This document shows, piece after piece, positions 54,454-63,955 of a stretch of DNA of 64,000 nt. Origin of the DNA: Actinacidiphila acidipaludis (GTDB taxonomy: Bacteria > Actinomycetota > Actinomycetes > Streptomycetales > Streptomycetaceae). Where the stretch lies: NCBI RefSeq assembly GCF_019890725.1, contig NZ_JAINZZ010000018.1:62001-126000 (forward strand). Reading direction: 5' to 3'. Made by a program: the position numbers and the translations under genes. The notes beneath the pieces were generated by a model. That model was given only the letters and a program-made list of their open reading frames with translations. It was not told the DNA's origin and did not search any database. Numbering within the stretch: position 1 is the stretch's first letter; each line of letters starts with the position of its first letter.

Positions 54454-54912
54454 TCATGACGAAGCCCTCTGGGCGCGCCGGAGGGCGATCTCGCACCAGA
54501 CCGTTTTGCCGATGCCGTGCAGGCGCGGCAGCACGCCCCATTTCTGGGCCAGGGCGGCGACCAGGGCCAGGCCGCGACCGGACTCGTCCTCGTCGTCGGC
54601 CTCGCGGAGGACGGGCACACCGTGGCCGGCGTCGGACACCTCCACGCGGAGGGCGGCCTCGGTGAGGACGCAGCGCACCTCGACGTGGCGCCCCGGCACG
54701 CGGGAGTGCCGCACGGCGTTGGTGACGAGTTCGCTGAGCAGCAGGACGGCCGTCTCGGTCGCGTCCTCGGCGAGACGCCACCGGCCGGCCTGGCTCCGGA
54801 ATCGGCCGCGGGCCCGGCCCACACTGCGGGCGTGCCGCGCCAGACGCCAGACGCAGGTGCGGGACTCGGCTCCCGAGGGCTCCGAAGTGAACGTGGCGGA
54901 TGGGGTGTTCAT
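54454..54912 (-). CDS. ATP-binding regulatory protein (HATPase anti-sigma type)
   Basis: This 152-residue GHKL ATPase domain starts at ATG 54912 (MNTPSATFTSEPSGAESRTCVWRLARHAR). The N box is AVLLLSELVTNAVRHSRVPG, the ATP-lid region is VRVEVSDAGHGVP, and the G2 box is SGRGLALVAALAQKWGVL. This family usually acts as a serine kinase or anti-sigma regulator and is regularly found beside XRE/DUF397 pairs in Streptomyces. It faces away from the XRE gene across 276 bases. Confidence 0.85.
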   Translation of the reverse strand: MNTPSATFTSEPSGAESRTCVWRLARHARSVGRARGRFRSQAGRWRLAEDATETAVLLLSELVTNAVRHSRVPGRHVEVRCVLTEAALRVEVSDAGHGVPVLREADDEDESGRGLALVAALAQKWGVLPRLHGIGKTVWCEIALRRAQRASS

Positions 54913-55188
54913 GGATGTGCGACTCCGGAGAGCGGCGGCGCGAGGCCGATGGGAACGGTGGACGTGCCGCCATCGTGGAGCGGTCACACCCTGTCGCCCA
55001 GGGGTTCGCCGTCCCACCCCTCCGCCCGGCACAGCGCCGGCCTCTCCTCCGCCCACGGTCTCCCGAAATCCCTGGCCAACGCTTGTCCCGAAACCCGTTG
55101 TGGGACAAGCGCGTTCACGTTCCGCGTTCCCGCCGTCACACCTCGGCACTACGCTCGGTAGCGCCCACCACTTCGGGAGGACGCGGCC

Positions 55189-56040
55189 ATGGCACCCACC
55201 CCACGCGAGCTCAAACCCGCCCACTCCGCACGGGACTTGTTCGGCGCGGAACAGCGGCGGCTGCGCGTCGCAGCCGGGTTGTCCCTGGATCGCCTGGCGG
55301 AGATCGTCAACTACAGCAAGTCCCACCTGCACGGTGTGGAGATCGGGGAGCGCCTGCCGTTACCCCCGCTGCCGGAGAAGCTGGACGCGACGTTCGGCAC
55401 AGGCCAACTCTTCGTCGGCCTCTGGGAGATCGCCAAGCGGGAGCGGACTCCGAAGCGGTTCGACCACTGCCTGGAGTTGGAGGCCCGAGCCACCCGTGTG
55501 CAGGTCTATGCCTCCAGCCTCATCCCTGGCCTGTTGCAGACCGAGGCCTACATGCGCGCCCAGTTCGCCGTAGGCGAGCCCGACCTGAGCAGCGACGACA
55601 TCGAGATCGAAGTCGCCAAGCGACTCAGCCGCCAGGAACGACTGCGCGGGGACAATCCCCCCGACCTCTGGGCCGTCGTGGACGAGTCCGCTCTCAGGCG
55701 CACGTCGGGCGGACCGGAGATCATGCGAGACCAACTGGCCGCCCTCCTGGCCTTCGTGGACACGGCGCATACGACGATCCAGGTCATGCCCTTCTCGCAA
55801 TCGGGCTACCCGATCACGAACGGCACCGTCATCCTCCTGACGCTGCCCGACCGTTCAACAGCCGTCTACGCAGAGAGCAGTGCCGCTGGAGAGATAATCG
55901 AAGATCGGAAAGCCATCGCGCGCACCATCCGCCATTACGATCGGATGAAAGCGTGCGCCCTGTCCCCGGGAGCGTCCGCGAGAGTCATCGAGGCGGTCCT
56001 GGAGGTCCACGAGCGATGCGAGCAGCCACCCCCGAGCTGA
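55189..56040 (+). CDS. XRE-DUF5753 regulator (WhiJ-like)
   Basis: This 283-residue protein has a Cro/CI helix-turn-helix (RLRVAAGLSLDRLAEIVNYSKSHLHGVEIGERLPLP) and the DUF5753 C-terminal domain (RVQVYASSLIPGLLQTEAYMRAQFAVG ... IMRDQLAALLAFVDTAHTTIQVMPF). This is the WhiJ-like family that represses development in Streptomyces, working with a DUF397 partner. ATG 55189 has GGGAGGACG 8 bases upstream. The end overlaps the DUF397 gene by 25 bases. Confidence 0.88.
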   Translation: MAPTPRELKPAHSARDLFGAEQRRLRVAAGLSLDRLAEIVNYSKSHLHGVEIGERLPLPPLPEKLDATFGTGQLFVGLWEIAKRERTPKRFDHCLELEARATRVQVYASSLIPGLLQTEAYMRAQFAVGEPDLSSDDIEIEVAKRLSRQERLRGDNPPDLWAVVDESALRRTSGGPEIMRDQLAALLAFVDTAHTTIQVMPFSQSGYPITNGTVILLTLPDRSTAVYAESSAAGEIIEDRKAIARTIRHYDRMKACALSPGASARVIEAVLEVHERCEQPPPS

Positions 56041-56237
56041 ATGGCGTCCAGTGGCACAAGTCCAGCTACAGCGGCGGCGAACAGGGCTCTGAGTGCGTCG
56101 AGGTCGGTAAGGGCCTACCCGAAGCCGTCCCCGTCCGTGACAGCAAGGACCCGACGGGGCCCGTCCTCACGTTCGCCCCCGCCGCGTGGGCGGACTTCGT
56201 CGTGGCCGTGCGCGAGGGCGCCTTCCCGGCCAGCTGA
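56016..56237 (+). CDS. DUF397 protein, partner of the XRE regulator
   Basis: This 73-residue DUF397 protein: ELNGVQWHKSSYSGGEQGSECVEVGKG, then VPVRDSKDPTGPVLTFAPAAWADFVVAVREGAF. It begins inside the XRE gene (25-base overlap) in a different register, which implies coupling. In WhiJ-type systems the small DUF397 protein antagonises the XRE repressor. The gene ends at 56237, two bases before the convergent pseudogene. Confidence 0.9.
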   Translation: MRAATPELNGVQWHKSSYSGGEQGSECVEVGKGLPEAVPVRDSKDPTGPVLTFAPAAWADFVVAVREGAFPAS

Positions 56238-56239
56238 GT

Positions 56240-57239
56240 TCAGCGGACGAGCGCTTCGCTCTCGCGCACCGTCACGGGCGTCGACGCCGAGGATGCGCCG
56301 TCCGGCAGGGCCGGGTCTGCCGCAGCCGGGCCGTCCGGGTTCACGGAGGGCGTCCAGTGCACCTTCCACACGATGGAAGCGGTCAGAGTGTAGCCACCCG
56401 GGGGCGAGGCTCGGCGGTAGGTGATGTTGCACGGGCCGCCGTGGGTGTCGAGACGGAACGTCCCGCCCTCCTCGGCCAGCGGGTAGGTGCAGGTGCCCGG
56501 GTCGGCCTCGGGAGTTCCCGCGTCGACGCGCAAGGCGTACGGTTCCGCGACGGTCGTCGCCGCCACGTGCACGCCGAGCGCCGCATCGTCCAGGCCGGCC
56601 GTCACCGTGACCCGCTTCAGCCGCAGCCTGAACGCGATCTCCGTCGCCAGGTTCACCAACTGGTTCTCCGGCGGGGGCCGCAACCTCACGGGCGGCGCCG
56701 GCAGCGTAGGCCAGCCCAGCGAGGGTCCTGGGATCGACGGCCGAGGCGGCCGCCGGGGCCGTGCCCTCGGCGACCCACGCCCAGTCGTCGAGTCGCGCAC
56801 ACGCCGCGGCCCGGTTCAGATCCGGAACCTCCAGCGTCCACCACGCGCCCCTTTCACCCTGGTGGTACGCGTCCGCGCCGTACCGCTCCGCCATCAGGCC
56901 GAACCCGTTCGAGTCCGACACATAGTGGCCGTTGACGTACCCCGCGAACTGCGCTGGCGTGAACTTCGGCTCGTACCAGCACGGTGGCGGCTCCCACGTC
57001 GCCCCGGCCCCCACCGCCATCCCCGGACCGGGCCCGCGGTAGCTCCGGCGGTACTGGACCTCGGAGGAGATCGTGCTGGCAGCGGATGGGAGCTTGGCCG
57101 GCCCATCCGGCGGAGGTGCCGCGCTGGAGGACGAAGGGTACGAGTTGCCCGCATGGCTTGGGCTACCGGACATGACCAACCCGACGCAGACCATCGCCAG
57201 GGCCGTCCGCTGCCCGGCCCGCCAGTTGAGTCGGCTCAC
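56240..57239 (-). pseudogene. Secreted hypothetical protein gene with frame disruption
   Basis: GTG 57239 (VSRLNWRAGQRTALAMVCVGLVMSG) starts a signal-peptide protein coupled by GTGA to the lipoprotein before it. The frame is good to DPRTLAGLAYAAGAA near 56710. It then continues only in the next register, as LPAPPVRLRPPPENQLVNLATEIAF to the stop at 56240. The total length is 1000 bases, 3n+1. Family knowledge is thin; the C-terminal half looks like a repeated beta domain with CTYPLAEEGGTF and CNITYRRASPP. No one-base repair is as obvious as in the other two genes. Confidence 0.65.
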
Positions 57240-57895
57240 TGCCGACACTGAGCGGCTGCCTTCTGAGACTTGTAGTTGGCCATCTGCCACGTGCCGTCTG
57301 CCGACTTGACCATCCGTGCGGTGTGAAAGACGAAGTCGTCAAGGCTCGGCTTCGTTCCGAACACCTCGCCCGTGTCCGCGTCCTTGTCGTACGACTGGCT
57401 TTGGTCCTCACAAAACGCGATGCCCGCGCTCGTCGCATTGGCCACCTGAACTCGGCGGTCGTAGAACCTCACCGTCCCGGTGACAGAGCGGCGGAACTTT
57501 CGACCCCAAGCGATGCTGTCACTCCACGTCCTGGCAGCGTCCAGCGTGAGGTACTTCGCGAAGACGGGCAGCCTGTCGTCCAGCTTGGCGAGAGACAGGT
57601 AGACCGCCCGCATCCCGTACCCCTGATCCCTCAGCACCGCATCCTTCACCGCCTCCCCCGTCACGTCGGGGTCGACCACGACCCTGACGTCGGGCGGAAA
57701 GTCGAAGGAAGGCGCGCCCGGTGCCGGGGCCGTGGCGGACGCCGTCGTCGCCCCGGCGCTCGGCGCCCCGGCCGACGTGCCCGAGGCCCCTGCTGGGATC
57801 CGTGTGCCGCCTCCCCCACCGCCGCAGGCCGTGAGCAGCAGGGTCGCCGCGCCGAGCGCACAGGCGCCAGCGGTCAGCGTGGTACGCGGTGTCAT
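57236..57895 (-). CDS. Secreted lipoprotein, 219 aa
   Basis: The signal peptide and lipobox LGAATLLLTAC-GGGG end near residue 24, then a Ser/Gly/Ala linker and a soluble domain (FPPDVRVVVDPDVTGEAVKDAVLRDQGYGMRAVYLSLAK ... GTVRFYDRRVQVANATSAGIAFCEDQSQSYDKD). I do not recognise the family. It overlaps the downstream secreted-protein gene by four bases, so the two make a coupled pair at the cell surface. Confidence 0.8.
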   Translation of the reverse strand: MTPRTTLTAGACALGAATLLLTACGGGGGGTRIPAGASGTSAGAPSAGATTASATAPAPGAPSFDFPPDVRVVVDPDVTGEAVKDAVLRDQGYGMRAVYLSLAKLDDRLPVFAKYLTLDAARTWSDSIAWGRKFRRSVTGTVRFYDRRVQVANATSAGIAFCEDQSQSYDKDADTGEVFGTKPSLDDFVFHTARMVKSADGTWQMANYKSQKAAAQCRQ

Positions 57896-57985
57896 CCTGA
57901 TGGTCGCCTCGCAGCACTCTCTGTACGGAGATGACTACTTTAAGCGACCGATCAAGCGCGGGGCAAACCCACCGGGAAACGCAGA

Positions 57986-58011
57986 ACGGCGCCCTCGGGA
58001 GAGGGCGCCGT
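57986..58011 (-). terminator. Terminator of ssrA
   Basis: ACGGCGCCCTC and GAGGGCGCCGT form a perfect 11-base stem with a four-base loop, 16 bases past the 3' end of tmRNA on the minus strand. Confidence 0.8.
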
Positions 58012-58026
58012 CGCGCATGGGATGAG

Positions 58027-58410
58027 TGGAGATGGCGGGAATCGAACCCGCGTCCTGTGGTGCGGAACCAGGGCTTCTCCGAGCGCAGTCCGCTGTGCTT
58101 TTCTCGGCCCCGGCAGTCACGCGGACAAGCCGCCGACGGGCCCAGCCACTGTGAGTTTTCCCGCCGTGCCCCGTGGCCGGGCTCGGCGGTTGAGTCCCCT
58201 AGCTGATGCCAGGATCCGGGTCGGGAACAGCCCCGGGCTGACACTCCGCGGAGTCTTCGCTAGCTGCTAATTAGGCAGCGAGAGCGAAGGCGGAGGAATC
58301 GCGCTTGGAATTGGCGATTATTGGTTTCGGCATATGGTTTACGAGATCATTGCCGCTTCCTCGGCTCGCTTCCCCTGCTTCGACATCCCCAGTCGAAACC
58401 GATCATCCCC
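58027..58410 (-). ncRNA. ssrA: tmRNA (transfer-messenger RNA)
   Basis: This 384-base RNA rescues stalled ribosomes and tags their product for proteolysis. The 5' end GGGGATG (58404-58410) pairs with CATCTCC at 58028-58034; A at 58027 is the discriminator and CCA is not encoded. The T arm GGTTCGATTCC lies near the 3' end. The tag frame, 58271-58315 on the minus strand, reads ANSKRDSSAFALAA then TAA. It follows smpB by 96 bases on the same strand. Confidence 0.95.
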
Positions 58411-58505
58411 ATGTGTTTTTTTCAAGGTGCACCACCCACGGTGAGGTGGCTGCTGCCATCGTACGGTAACAACGCGCACCGGTGCCAGCGCATTCCCCGC
58501 CGGGC

Positions 58506-58985
58506 TCAGGCCCGCTGTTTGCGCCGCGCCGCGGACATCGCCCGGTCGGCCTCCCGCCGGTCCTGCTTCTCCCGCAGCGTCTGCCGCTTGTCGTACTCCT
58601 TCTTGCCCTTGGCCAGGGCGATCTCGACCTTCACCCGGCCGTCCTTGAAGTACAGGGCGAGCGGCACCACCGTGTGCCCGGTCTCCTGGGACTTCTGCTC
58701 GAGCTTGTCGATCTCCGCACGGTGCAGCAGCATCTTCCGCTTCCGCCGCGCCGTGTGGTTGGTCCACGTGCCCTGCGTGTACTCGGGAATGTGCACGTTG
58801 TACAGCCACGCCTCGTTGCCCTCGAGCTGCGCGAAGCCGTCGACCAGCGACGCGCGCCCCAGACGCAGGGACTTGACCTCGGTGCCGGTGAGCACCAGGC
58901 CCGCCTCGTAGGTGTCGAGGATGTGGTAGTCGTGCCGCGCCTTCTTGTTCTGCGCGATCATCTTGCGACCGGTCTCTTTAGCCAT
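58506..58985 (-). CDS. smpB: tmRNA-binding protein SmpB
   Basis: This 159-residue protein carries tmRNA into the ribosome. [43 protein letters not shown] is the family start, ending with the basic tail [29 protein letters not shown]. Next to ssrA and after the ctp-ftsX-ftsE genes, the common actinobacterial order. ATG at 58985. Confidence 0.96.
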   Translation of the reverse strand: MAKETGRKMIAQNKKARHDYHILDTYEAGLVLTGTEVKSLRLGRASLVDGFAQLEGNEAWLYNVHIPEYTQGTWTNHTARRKRKMLLHRAEIDKLEQKSQETGHTVVPLALYFKDGRVKVEIALAKGKKEYDKRQTLREKQDRREADRAMSAARRKQRA

Positions 58986-59003
58986 AGCCGGGCCATTCTC
59001 CCA

Positions 59004-60293
59004 CTAGGAGGGGGCTCCGAGGCCAGTCAATACCTCGCGGCCCTCCGCGACAGGATCCTGCCCCTCGGGCACCTGGACGTCGGGGGCGATCCCCTGGCCG
59101 TCGACGCTGCGGCCGTCGGGCAGGTCGTAGTGGCCCACGGTCAGCTCGGCCACCGACCCGTCGGGCAGCGCGCTGGGCATCTGCACCGAGCCCTTGCCGA
59201 AGGTGCGGCTGCCGACGACCACCGCGCGCCCGCGGTCCTGCAGGGCGCCGGCCAGCATCTCCGCGGCGCTCATCGTGCCGCCGTCGACCAGCACCACCAG
59301 CGGGACGTGCGTGTCCCCGCCGGCCGCCGCGTACAGGGCGCGCTGGCTGCCGTGCACGTCGTAGGTGGCGACCAGCCCGCCGTCGAGGAACGCGGAGGCG
59401 ACGGCGACGGCCTCCGTGACGAGGCCGCCGGAGTTCCCGCGCAGGTCGAGCAGGACGCCGTGTGGGGCGTTCCGCGCGGCATCACGGACCTGGGCGCCGA
59501 CGCCGCGGGTGAAGGCGTCGGCGGCGATGACGGTCGGCCCGTCGGACGGGCGTGTCACGGTCACGGCCTCGGTGGCGAGCGTGGCGCGGCGCACCGCGAC
59601 CGTCCAGTCGCGGGTGCCGCGCTGGACACCGAGCGTGACCGGGCTGCCGGGGACGTTGTCGCCGCGCAGGTCCGCGACGACCTGGGTGACGGCCAGGCCC
59701 GTGCATCGGGTGCCGCCGATGGTCGTGAGGATGTCGCCGACCCTGATGCCGGCCTGCCGGGCGGGGCTGCCGTCCTGGACCCGGGCGACCTCGATCCGCC
59801 CGCCGTCGATCCGGCGCACCCACAGGCCCACGCCGACGTAGCGGCCGTCGAGCGCCTCCTGGAGGCCGGCGTACTCCTGGGCGGTGTAGAAGGACGACCA
59901 GCGGTCGCCGCTGCGGCTGACGAGACGCGCGACGGCCGCGGAGCCGACCGTGCCGTCCTGGATCTCCTGGGCGATGCGGCCGGTGTCCAGGGTGCCGGTG
60001 CCGGAGCCGCCGCCGGCGGCACCCGCGTCGTCGTCCGTGCCGGACGTGCCGGACGTGGCTGCCGTCAGGTCCGGTACGGCCGTCCCGGTGCGGGCGGCCG
60101 GGGCCGTGCCGGCCCGCGGGCTGTCCGCCTCGGCGACCGGCGCCGCCTCGATCCGGGTGGCGGGCCGCCGCTGGGCGGGCTGGGCCAGGCTCCCGGCCGC
60201 CGCCCCCGTGGCGAGCATCGTGCCGAACACCAACGTCAGGGTGGCCCCGCGGCGAAGACGGCGGGGCGCCCCGAACAATGACGGGCCGGACAT
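59004..60293 (-). CDS. S41 C-terminal processing peptidase (CtpA-like)
   Basis: This 429-residue secreted or membrane-anchored protease starts at ATG 60293 (MSGPSLFGAPRRLRRGATLTLVFGTMLATGAAAGSLAQ) with a signal anchor. A PDZ domain is seen in RQAGIRVGDILTTIGGTRCTGL. The catalytic serine is in VVLVDGGTMSAAEMLAGALQD and the lysine in VVGSRTFGKGSVQMP. The family trims exported proteins and murein hydrolases. It lies between ftsX and smpB on the same strand, spaced 155 and 18 bases. Confidence 0.92.
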   Translation of the reverse strand: MSGPSLFGAPRRLRRGATLTLVFGTMLATGAAAGSLAQPAQRRPATRIEAAPVAEADSPRAGTAPAARTGTAVPDLTAATSGTSGTDDDAGAAGGGSGTGTLDTGRIAQEIQDGTVGSAAVARLVSRSGDRWSSFYTAQEYAGLQEALDGRYVGVGLWVRRIDGGRIEVARVQDGSPARQAGIRVGDILTTIGGTRCTGLAVTQVVADLRGDNVPGSPVTLGVQRGTRDWTVAVRRATLATEAVTVTRPSDGPTVIAADAFTRGVGAQVRDAARNAPHGVLLDLRGNSGGLVTEAVAVASAFLDGGLVATYDVHGSQRALYAAAGGDTHVPLVVLVDGGTMSAAEMLAGALQDRGRAVVVGSRTFGKGSVQMPSALPDGSVAELTVGHYDLPDGRSVDGQGIAPDVQVPEGQDPVAEGREVLTGLGAPS

Positions 60294-60448
60294 GGCCGGA
60301 AGTCTAGGCGAGAAACGGGCGGAGTACGGAACCTCGCCGTCACCGCGCATGACGCACCCTTTCGCAACCGTCCCGGACACCACGGGGGTACCGCCGACTC
60401 GCCCGCCGGACTACCAGGTCCGCCCAACTGCCGTGATCCGCGCGGTCG

Positions 60449-61366
60449 TCAGACCTTCAGGTAGCGGCGCAGTGCGATGAACGCCGCGCAGGCCGGCATC
60501 GCGACGCCGATGAGCAGCACCAGCGGCAGGACCCCTATCACCGAGTCCCAGCCGAGGAAGGACACCAGCGGGATCTTGTCCTGCAGCTTCAGGCCGGCGT
60601 CCACCATGAAGTAGCGCCCGCCCAGCAGCATCGCGCACGCCAGGCCCGCGCCCACAAGTCCCGCGAAGGCGGCCTCCATGATGAACGGCATCTGGATGTA
60701 GAAGCTGGACGCGCCGACGAGCCGCATGATGCCGGTCTCCCGGCGGCGGCTGAACGCCGACACACGCACGGTGTTGACGATGAGCAGCATCGCGACGGTG
60801 AGCATGAACGCCAGCACCACGTACGCGACGCGGGTCATGCCGTTGAGGAGGTCGAAGAGGTTCTTCAGCACCTCACGCTGGTCGGAGACCGACTGCACGC
60901 CGGGGTGCCCGTTGAAGAGGCTGGCGATGATGGCGAACTTCGTCGGGTCCTTGAGCTTGACCCGGTAGTTCTCCTGCATCTGGTCCGGGGTGACCGAACT
61001 GGCCAGCGGGGAGCGCTTGAACTGCTCCTGGTAGTGCTTGTAGGCCTGTTCCGCCGACTCGTAGTACACCTTCTCGACGATCGGCTGCGCCTTGAGCGTC
61101 TTGAGGATCTCGGCCTTCTGATCGTCGGTGACCGCACCGCGTGCGCAGTTGGGCGTCGACGCCGCGTCGCCCTTGTTGCACATGTAGATGGTGACCTGGA
61201 CCTTGTCGTACCAGTAGCCCTTCATCGAGTCGACCTGCTTGTTGGCGAGCATCGCGCCACCGGTCAGGGCGAGGGACAGGGCCACCGAGATGACGACGGC
61301 GAAGGTCATCGTGAGGTTGCGGCGGAGACCGACGCCGATCTCCGACAGGACGAACTGGGCGCGCAT
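60449..61366 (-). CDS. ftsX: Cell division ABC permease FtsX
   Basis: This 305-residue integral membrane partner of FtsE starts MRAQFVLSEIGVGLRRNLTMTFAVVISVALSLALTGG. One N-terminal helix is followed by a large external domain with two cysteines (IYMCNKGDAASTPNC), then three membrane helices in MTRVAYVVLAFMLTVAML and the last 90 residues. It transmits FtsE ATP use to peptidoglycan hydrolases during septation. It lies 43 bases after ftsE. Confidence 0.95.
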   Translation of the reverse strand: MRAQFVLSEIGVGLRRNLTMTFAVVISVALSLALTGGAMLANKQVDSMKGYWYDKVQVTIYMCNKGDAASTPNCARGAVTDDQKAEILKTLKAQPIVEKVYYESAEQAYKHYQEQFKRSPLASSVTPDQMQENYRVKLKDPTKFAIIASLFNGHPGVQSVSDQREVLKNLFDLLNGMTRVAYVVLAFMLTVAMLLIVNTVRVSAFSRRRETGIMRLVGASSFYIQMPFIMEAAFAGLVGAGLACAMLLGGRYFMVDAGLKLQDKIPLVSFLGWDSVIGVLPLVLLIGVAMPACAAFIALRRYLKV

Positions 61367-61408
61367 GTATCAAGGTTCCTTTCGAGGGCCGGTGCTCTAC
61401 GGGTTCGC

Positions 61409-62098
<690 letters not shown>

Positions 62099-62259
62099 GT
62101 TCGCACCAGGTTTGCGGGGTGAGCGGACAGGGGATGGGGGCGACACTACGCGAAGGTGCGGGCGGTGCGCAGTCGCCGTGGAGGGTTGGTGGCCTTGCCC
62201 ACAGGGCATAGCCGGACAAGCCCGTCATTGGCCCCGCGCGTCCCAGGATGCGGACTCCA

Positions 62260-62312
62260 CATTCCGGGTGCGGACACCCCGGCATTCCCGGGTGCGGGGA
62301 GCGGCATTCCCC
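62260..62312. repeat. Short direct repeats between ftsE and a small membrane gene
   Basis: CATTCC(C)GGGTGCGG occurs at 62260-62273 and 62283-62297, with a third partial CATTCCCC at 62305. The spacing is about 22-23 bases. The rest of the 355-base gap shows no gene. Repeated operator or promoter elements are the simplest reading. Confidence 0.4.
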
Positions 62313-62453
62313 AGAACCTGGCACAGTGGAAGGAAGGGGTTCCGGACCCCGAGCGGGGTGGACGGATCCCGGCCCTCAGCGGGGAATGGGAGCGCATACC
62401 CCCGGGAACGATTCGTGCACCGGGGGCGTTCACCGGACGGAGGAGGAGATCGC

Positions 62454-62645
62454 ATGACGTGCGACCGACTGGTGTGTGCGAACTGCGCCGGCCCGGTGAG
62501 TGAGGGCCGCTGCCCGGTGTGCCGTGCCAACCGCGCCCGCCTCCAGCAGGAGAACCCCTGGTCCAACATCTCTCCCGCGGCCCTGATCGCCCTCCTGGTG
62601 GCGCTGCTGACCGTGGCCCTCGTCGTGGAGCACGCGACGGCGTGA
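62454..62645 (+). CDS. Small zinc-ribbon membrane protein, 63 aa
   Basis: The ATG at 62454 follows GGAGGAGGAG by 5 bases, a strong ribosome site that decides the start. The N-terminal CANCAGPVSEGRCPVCRANR is a two-C-x2-C zinc ribbon, then a single membrane helix ALIALLVALLTVALVVEHA. The longer frame from 62073 is rejected. The function is unknown; such proteins are common near division genes in actinomycetes. Confidence 0.75.
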   Translation: MTCDRLVCANCAGPVSEGRCPVCRANRARLQQENPWSNISPAALIALLVALLTVALVVEHATA

Positions 62646-62730
62646 CGCCTCGTCCCGTCACCGCCGGCCGCGACGGTCCGGCGGTGACGGGACGACTCCG
62701 TTCCGCGACCGCTTCCCACGGAGACACGCA

Positions 62731-62772
62731 TGAAGGCGGGGCCCGGAACGTATGTTCCGGGCCCCGCCTTCA
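62731..62772. terminator. Strong bidirectional terminator
   Basis: A perfect 19-base stem (62731-62749 with 62754-62772) with a GTAT loop lies between the convergent zinc-ribbon and surface-protein genes. Confidence 0.9.
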
Positions 62773-62804
62773 TGCCGTACTGCGTGATGCCGCCTGGATG
62801 GAGA

Positions 62805-63713
62805 TCAGGCGGCGGTGTTGCGGCGCGCGCCGGCCAGACGCGGGGTGAGGCGGAAGCCGACACCGCCCGCGATCAGGGTGGCGGCACCGATGATCATGAA
62901 GGTGGTGCCGCTCGAACCGGTCTCGGCGAGCTGGTTCGTGGTGGTGCCCTGCGCGACCTGCTGCGTGTTGTCGGTGCCGGGGTTGTTGTTCCCGCAGTCG
63001 ACGCTGTCGCCGGTCAGGGTGCAGGTGTTGTCGTTGCCGCCCGTGGAGGACGAGCCACCACTGGACGAGCCACCGCTGGACGAGGAACCGCCCGTGGAGG
63101 ACGAACCGCCGCTGGACGACGAGCCGCCCGTCGAGGACGAACCGCCGGTGCTGGAACCACCGCTGGAGGAGTTGCCGCCGGCGTTGCCGTTGGACCCGCC
63201 GTTGCTGGAACCGCCGTTGTTGTCACCGCCGTTGGAGTTCCCGTTGGAACCGCCCTGGCTGTCGCCGCCGATGGTGACGGTGCCGCCGACGGACGCGTCG
63301 CCGCCGCTCGTGGTGGTGGTGTCGCCACCGCTGGACGTCGTGGTGTCGCCACCGCTGGACGTGGTGGCGTCGCCGCCGCTCGTGGTGGTGGTGTCGCCAC
63401 CACTGGTCGTGGTGGTGTCACCGCCGCTCGTGGTGGTGGTGTCGCCACCGCTGGACGTCGTGGCGCCCTGGTCGCCGCCGGACGTCGTCGCGCCCTGGTC
63501 GTCACCGCTCGTCGTGGCGCCCTGGTCGTCGCCGGACGTCGTCGCACCCTGATCGTCACCGTCGAGGCCGACCTTGACGCTGACGCCGACACCACCGTCG
63601 CTCGTCACAGCCTGGGCTGCGCCCACTGCGGTCAGCGAGGCGCCGGCCGCGATCACCGCGGCGGCGGCGATGCGGGTCATGCGCAGCCGTGTGCTGGCTT
63701 TGGCCCTGCTCAT
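62805..63713 (-). CDS. LAETG-anchored repeat-rich surface protein
   Basis: This 302-residue secreted protein starts at ATG 63713 (MSRAKASTRLRMTRIAAAAVIAAGASLTAVGAAQA) with a signal peptide. Repeats of DDQGATTSG then GGDTTTTS (residues ~50-130) are followed by Gly/Ser repeats. The C-terminus has TNQLAETGSSGTTFMIIGAATLIAGG and a basic end, a class E sortase substrate of the LAXTG type. The repeat tracts are near-identical at DNA level, so their number may vary between strains. No sortase gene is adjacent. Confidence 0.85.
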   Translation of the reverse strand: MSRAKASTRLRMTRIAAAAVIAAGASLTAVGAAQAVTSDGGVGVSVKVGLDGDDQGATTSGDDQGATTSGDDQGATTSGGDQGATTSSGGDTTTTSGGDTTTTSGGDTTTTSGGDATTSSGGDTTTSSGGDTTTTSGGDASVGGTVTIGGDSQGGSNGNSNGGDNNGGSSNGGSNGNAGGNSSSGGSSTGGSSSTGGSSSSGGSSSTGGSSSSGGSSSGGSSSTGGNDNTCTLTGDSVDCGNNNPGTDNTQQVAQGTTTNQLAETGSSGTTFMIIGAATLIAGGVGFRLTPRLAGARRNTAA

Positions 63714-63955
63714 GTTGTCAAGTACCCCCAGTAGATGTCTGCTTGGGGCCGCGCAGATCTCGAAGTGCGCTGTGCCACTGGAGGGACCGGATGTGCTCAC
63801 CCCCGTGCGCCTACGCCTCATTCACGCGCATGCCGCGCAACACCCTCGCGGCTTTACCGGGGGTCGTCAAGGTCATTAAGCACACAATGTGCGTATTGCC
63901 CGGCAGTGCCCGTCACTTCTCCACAGCACTGTGACAACGGAGAGCGCGAAAACGC

